A stretch of 8,275 nucleotides of DNA from an uncultured Mesocricetibacter sp. Its GTDB lineage: Bacteria; Pseudomonadota; Gammaproteobacteria; Enterobacterales; Pasteurellaceae. The notes beneath the pieces were generated by a model. That model was given only the letters and a program-made list of their open reading frames with translations, was not told the DNA's origin and did no database searches. Where the stretch lies: NCBI GenBank assembly GCA_905373425.1, contig CAJPST010000099.1, positions 1 through 8,275 on the forward strand. The letters run 5' to 3'. Positions 4,837-8,275 of this stretch are shown one piece after another. The first letter of the stretch is position 1. Each line of letters opens with the position of its first letter. The position numbers and the translations under genes were made by a program.

Positions 4837-5775
4837 ATGCACCTTATTAGGGATCTTCGTCATCTTGATCAACAGCTTCAAGGCTGCGCATTGACAATTG
4901 GCAATTTCGACGGGGTACATTTAGGGCATCAGGCGATTTTGCGCCATTTACGCCAAAAAGCGGACGAGCTGAACTTGCCTATGGCGGTTATGTTGTTTGA
5001 ACCCCAGCCGCGAGAATATTTTCTGGGTGACAAAGCCCCCGCGCGCTTAATGCGTTTGCGTGACAAATTGCATTATCTCAAACAAGCGGGTGTGGACATT
5101 GTCATCGTGGCAAAATTCGACCGTACTTTTGCTGGCATGCCGGCCGAGCAATTTATAGAAGATTGGTTGGTGCGCACATTAAACGTTAAGTTTTTGAGTA
5201 TCGGTGATGATTTCAAATTCGGTGCCAAACGCCAAGGCAATTTTGCACTATTGCAACAAGCCGGTGAAAAGTTTGGTTTTACCGTCGAAGATAACCGTAG
5301 CTTTTGCTTGGATGAGCTGCGAATCAGCAGTACAGCGATTCGCGAAGCGTTGGCGAATGATGATTTAACGTTAGCGGAAAAATTACTTGGGCGTCCTTAT
5401 CGTATTTTAGGCCGCGTGATTCATGGCAATCAGCTTGGTCGCACCATCGGCTTTCCTACTGCGAACATTCGCTTGCATCGTCAGGTGAATCCGGTAAAAG
5501 GCGTGTATGCCGTCAAAGTGCGGTTAAAATCCGGCGCGTTTTTTAATGGGGTCGCGAACATCGGCACCCGCCCTACCATCAATGGTGTGAATCAATTACT
5601 AGAAGCGCATTTGTTTGATTTTCAAGGCGATATTTATGGACAATGGTTGGAAGTCGAGCTATGCCATAAAATCCGTAATGAAATGAAATTTGCGTCTTTT
5701 GACGATTTAAAAGATCAAATTGCGAAGGATGTGGAAACAGCGAAAAACATCTTTAAAACCGACCGCACTTTTTAG
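4837..5775 (+). CDS. ribF: Bifunctional riboflavin kinase / FAD synthetase
   Basis: Converts riboflavin to FMN and then FMN to FAD, supplying cofactors to flavoenzymes. The 312-residue length is standard. The N-terminal FAD synthetase (nucleotidyltransferase) domain, about 1-180, shows IGNFDGVHLGHQ (21-32, the HxGH-type site) and ISSTAIRE (163-170). The C-terminal riboflavin kinase domain, about 182-306, shows GRPYRILGRVIHG, GFPTAN (205-210, the PTAN motif), KGVYAV, NGVANIGTRPTI, and Glu256 in LLEAHLFDFQGDIYG, the expected catalytic base. It sits 39 bases before ileS, the conserved ribF-ileS order, and both are probably read from the promoter at about 4795. Two exact uptake signals lie inside the gene: 5516-5524 (reading KVRL) and 5762-5770, which encodes the last residues DRTF. 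That tail looks like an added terminus, since E. coli RibF as I recall it ends without an equivalent. Confidence 0.97.
   Translation: MHLIRDLRHLDQQLQGCALTIGNFDGVHLGHQAILRHLRQKADELNLPMAVMLFEPQPREYFLGDKAPARLMRLRDKLHYLKQAGVDIVIVAKFDRTFAGMPAEQFIEDWLVRTLNVKFLSIGDDFKFGAKRQGNFALLQQAGEKFGFTVEDNRSFCLDELRISSTAIREALANDDLTLAEKLLGRPYRILGRVIHGNQLGRTIGFPTANIRLHRQVNPVKGVYAVKVRLKSGAFFNGVANIGTRPTINGVNQLLEAHLFDFQGDIYGQWLEVELCHKIRNEMKFASFDDLKDQIAKDVETAKNIFKTDRTF
5516..5524 (+). repeat. Hin-type uptake signal sequence inside ribF
   Basis: An exact AAGTGCGGT, with AAA before it and TAAAAT after it, is read in frame as K-V-R-L at residues 227-230 of the riboflavin kinase domain. It lies between the conserved KGVYAV and FFNGVANIG segments, a place where these residues should be well tolerated. 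Confidence 0.85.
5762..5770 (-). repeat. Hin-type uptake signal sequence forming the ribF C-terminus
   Basis: An exact ACCGCACTT (AAGTGCGGT on the minus strand) overlaps the last codons of ribF, GAC CGC ACT TTT, immediately before the TAG at 5773-5775. It is preceded by AAAACCG. No inverted partner is close by, so it does not make a terminator, and ileS can be transcribed through it. Confidence 0.88.
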
Positions 5776-5814
5776 AACACAAATTTTAATTTTTACATAA
5801 CACTGGAATATAAA

Positions 5815-8275
5815 ATGACTGATTATAAAAATACCCTTAACCTTCCCGAAACGGGCTTTCCGATGCGTGGTGATTTAGCCAAGCGCGAGCCTGTGATGTT
5901 AAAAAACTGGTATGAAAAAAACCTTTATCAAAAAATTCGTGAAGCCTCAAAAGGCAAAAAATCCTTTATTTTGCACGATGGCCCTCCGTATGCGAACGGT
6001 AGCATTCATATCGGTCATGCGGTGAATAAAATTCTGAAAGATATTATTGTTAAATCCAAAACCGCATTAGGTTTTGATTCTCCTTATATTCCGGGTTGGG
6101 ACTGCCACGGCTTGCCGATTGAATTGAAAGTAGAAGGCTTAGTGGGCAAACCAAATGAGAAAATTTCTGCGGCGGAATTCCGTGCGAAATGCCGTGAATA
6201 TGCCGCGGAACAAGTCGAAGGTCAGAAAAAAGACTTTATCCGTTTAGGCGTGTTGGGCGATTGGGATAATCCTTATTTGACCATGAACTTCGACACCGAA
6301 GCAAACATCATTCGCAGCCTAGGCAAAGTGATTGCTAACGGCCACTTATATAAAGGCTCCAAACCAGTGCACTGGTGTTTGGATTGCGGTTCTTCTTTGG
6401 CTGAAGCGGAAGTGGAATACGAAGACAAAGTTTCTCCGTCTATTTATGTGCGTTTTCCTGCAGTAAGTGCGGTTGAAATTGAAGAGAAATTTAACGCAGT
6501 TGGCAAAGGCCATGGCAAATTATCTGCTGTTATTTGGACAACCACACCTTGGACAATGCCATCTAACCGTGCGATTGCAGTAAATGCAGAATTAGAATAC
6601 AACCTAGTCCAACTTGGTGATGAGCGTGTGATCTTAGCTGCTGAGTTAGTGGAATCGGTGGCAAAAGTGGTTGGCGTGGAACAGGTTGAAATTTTAGGCT
6701 CAGTAAAAGGTCAAGCGCTTGAGTTAGTGCGTTTTAACCATCCGTTCTATGATTTCACCGTGCCGGTGGTTTTAGGCGAACACGTGACTACCGATGGCGG
6801 TACAGGTTTAGTACATACCGCACCAGATCACGGTTTAGACGACTTTATCGTAGGTAAACAATATGACTTACCGATGGCTGGCCTTGTGTCTAATGGCGGT
6901 AAATTTATTTCGACCACTGAATTCTTTGCCGGCAAAGGCGTATTTGAAGCCAATCCATTGGTTGTTGAAAAATTGCAAGAAACAGGCAATTTATTAAAAG
7001 TGGAGAAAATCAAACACAGCTACCCACACTGCTGGCGCCATAAAACCCCGATTATTTTCCGTGCGACTCCGCAATGGTTTATCGGCATGGAAACACAGGG
7101 TTTACGCCAACAAGCATTAGGCGAAATCAAACAAGTTCGTTGGATTCCGGATTGGGGTCAAGCACGTATCGAAAAAATGGTGGAAAATCGTCCTGACTGG
7201 TGTATTTCCCGTCAACGTACTTGGGGCGTGCCGATGACCTTGTTCGTGCACAAAGAAACCGAAGAACTTCATCCGCGTACCTTAGAGTTGCTTGAGGAAG
7301 TGGCTAAACGTGTAGAGAAAGCCGGTATTCAAGCATGGTGGGATTTAGACGAAAAAGAATTATTAGGTGCAGATGCAGAAACCTATCGCAAAGTGCCTGA
7401 TACTCTTGACGTATGGTTCGACTCAGGATCAACCTATTCTTCTGTGGCGGCGAATCGTCCGGAATTTAACGGTCAAGATATCGATATGTATTTGGAGGGT
7501 TCTGACCAACACCGTGGTTGGTTTATGTCTTCTTTAATGCTTTCAACTGCAACAGACAACAAAGCACCATACAAACAAGTATTAACTCACGGTTTCACCG
7601 TAGATGGCCAAGGACGCAAAATGTCAAAATCCATCGGCAACATCGTGACGCCACAAGAAGTGATGGATAAATTCGGTGGCGACATTTTACGTTTATGGGT
7701 GGCTTCTACCGACTATACCGGTGAAATGACCGTTTCCGATGAAATCTTAAAACGTGCGGCAGACAGCTATCGTCGTATTCGTAACACGGCACGTTTCTTG
7801 TTAGCGAACTTAAACGGTTTTGACCCACAACGTGATGCGGTGAAACCGGAAGAAATGATTAGCTTGGATCGTTGGGCGGTAGCTTGTGCGTTAGATGCAC
7901 AAAAAGAAATCAAAGATGCTTATGATAACTATCAATTCCACGCCGTGGTGCAACGCTTAATGCGTTTCTGTTCGGTGGAAATGGGCTCGTTCTACCTTGA
8001 TATTATCAAAGACCGTCAATACACCACCAAAGCGGACAGCCTTGCGCGCCGTAGTTGCCAAACAGCGTTATGGCACATTGCCGAAGCGTTGGTACGTTGG
8101 ATGGCGCCAATTCTTTCCTTTACGGCGGATGAAGTTTGGGGTTACTTGCCACAAACGGCGACGGCACGTGCAGAATTCGTCTTCACGGAAGAATTCTACG
8201 AAGGCTTATTTGACTTAGGCGCGAACGAAAAATTAGACGATGCTTACTGGCAACAACTGATCAAAGTACGTTCTG
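5815..8275 (+). CDS. ileS: Isoleucyl-tRNA synthetase (3' end cut by the window)
   Basis: Charges tRNA-Ile with isoleucine and edits mischarged valine; class Ia, cytoplasmic, essential. The frame is open for 820 codons to the window end; the E. coli enzyme has about 938, so roughly the last 120 residues with the C-terminal zinc site are missing here. PYANGSIHIGH ends at residue 68 (HIGH at 65-68) and KMSKS is at 602-606, as in E. coli. Glu561 in YLEGSDQHRGWF, which contacts the adenylate, keeps its E. coli number. The editing domain shows WTTTPWTMPSNRA (from 241) and HTAPDHG followed by Asp342. A zinc-like pair CLDC is at 188-191, and WCISRQRTWGVP and DVWFDSGST are intact. MTDYKNTLNLPETGFPMRGDL is the family N-terminus. 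The ribosome binding site is weak (TGGA, 7 bases upstream). It is 39 bases after ribF with no terminator between, so co-transcribed; lspA would be expected next but is outside the window. Confidence 0.98.
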   Translation, partial: MTDYKNTLNLPETGFPMRGDLAKREPVMLKNWYEKNLYQKIREASKGKKSFILHDGPPYANGSIHIGHAVNKILKDIIVKSKTALGFDSPYIPGWDCHGLPIELKVEGLVGKPNEKISAAEFRAKCREYAAEQVEGQKKDFIRLGVLGDWDNPYLTMNFDTEANIIRSLGKVIANGHLYKGSKPVHWCLDCGSSLAEAEVEYEDKVSPSIYVRFPAVSAVEIEEKFNAVGKGHGKLSAVIWTTTPWTMPSNRAIAVNAELEYNLVQLGDERVILAAELVESVAKVVGVEQVEILGSVKGQALELVRFNHPFYDFTVPVVLGEHVTTDGGTGLVHTAPDHGLDDFIVGKQYDLPMAGLVSNGGKFISTTEFFAGKGVFEANPLVVEKLQETGNLLKVEKIKHSYPHCWRHKTPIIFRATPQWFIGMETQGLRQQALGEIKQVRWIPDWGQARIEKMVENRPDWCISRQRTWGVPMTLFVHKETEELHPRTLELLEEVAKRVEKAGIQAWWDLDEKELLGADAETYRKVPDTLDVWFDSGSTYSSVAANRPEFNGQDIDMYLEGSDQHRGWFMSSLMLSTATDNKAPYKQVLTHGFTVDGQGRKMSKSIGNIVTPQEVMDKFGGDILRLWVASTDYTGEMTVSDEILKRAADSYRRIRNTARFLLANLNGFDPQRDAVKPEEMISLDRWAVACALDAQKEIKDAYDNYQFHAVVQRLMRFCSVEMGSFYLDIIKDRQYTTKADSLARRSCQTALWHIAEALVRWMAPILSFTADEVWGYLPQTATARAEFVFTEEFYEGLFDLGANEKLDDAYWQQLIKVRS
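6465..6473 (+). repeat. Hin-type uptake signal sequence inside ileS
   Basis: An exact AAGTGCGGT is read in a shifted register within GTA AGT GCG GTT, giving V-S-A-V at residues 217-220 of IleS, near the start of the editing domain in a variable acidic stretch (VSAVEIEEKF). The downstream bases TGAAATTGAAG are AT-rich, as in extended signals. Confidence 0.82.

Noticed and set aside
7997..8218. Plus-strand open frame of 73 codons within ileS
   Set aside because: ileS is continuous through this region in its own frame (RRSCQTALWHIAEALVRW and onward), so this is a shadow rather than a frameshift product.
1..8275. Mobile element, CRISPR array, tRNA/rRNA gene, phage or defence system
   Set aside because: No transposase, regularly spaced repeats, target-site duplications, cloverleaf-like sequence or toxin-antitoxin pair was seen; apart from the orphan methyltransferase all intact genes are recognised housekeeping families.

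Overview
The window comes from a gammaproteobacterium of the family Pasteurellaceae, on the Haemophilus influenzae / Aggregatibacter / Pasteurella multocida side. The clearest evidence is eight exact copies of the Hin-type DNA uptake signal core AAGTGCGGT, counting both strands: two inverted pairs acting as terminators, one single copy after udp, two in ribF and one in ileS. By chance about 0.06 copies would be expected in this length. The proteins closely resemble E. coli and Haemophilus orthologues as I remember them. No species can be named from the sequence alone.

Layout. 15-842 (+) is a SAM-dependent methyltransferase of the leucine carboxyl methyltransferase-like family, closed by a terminator built from an inverted uptake-signal pair. 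1039-2034 (+) is dusA (tRNA dihydrouridine synthase), with its own TATAAT promoter and a short leader hairpin. A second inverted uptake-signal pair ends both dusA and the convergent asnA (2139-3131, -; ammonia-dependent asparagine synthetase). asnA is divergent from asnC (3306-3758, +; its asparagine-sensing regulator) across a 174-base AT-rich region with two palindromes. asnC is followed 28 bases later by udp (3787-4545, +; uridine phosphorylase). A 291-base gap holds one lone uptake signal, a hydrophobic open frame without a plausible start (possibly a decayed membrane-protein fragment), and the ribF promoter. ribF (4837-5775, +; riboflavin kinase/FAD synthetase) and ileS (from 5815, running off the window; isoleucyl-tRNA synthetase) form the familiar ribF-ileS operon, but upstream of ribF neither rpsT nor murJ is present.

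How the genes relate. asnA/asnC is a classic enzyme-plus-regulator divergent pair. ribF-ileS is a conserved housekeeping operon. dusA, udp and the methyltransferase have no obvious functional link to these; the window looks like ordinary core genome with locally rearranged gene order. I see no mobile element, CRISPR array, RNA gene, phage gene or defence cassette, and no convincing new biological system. The points most worth a second look are small-scale: uptake signals serving as terminators and as a protein tail, the paired palindromes and decoy start codon around asnC, the asnC-udp pairing, and the unexplained open frame before ribF.
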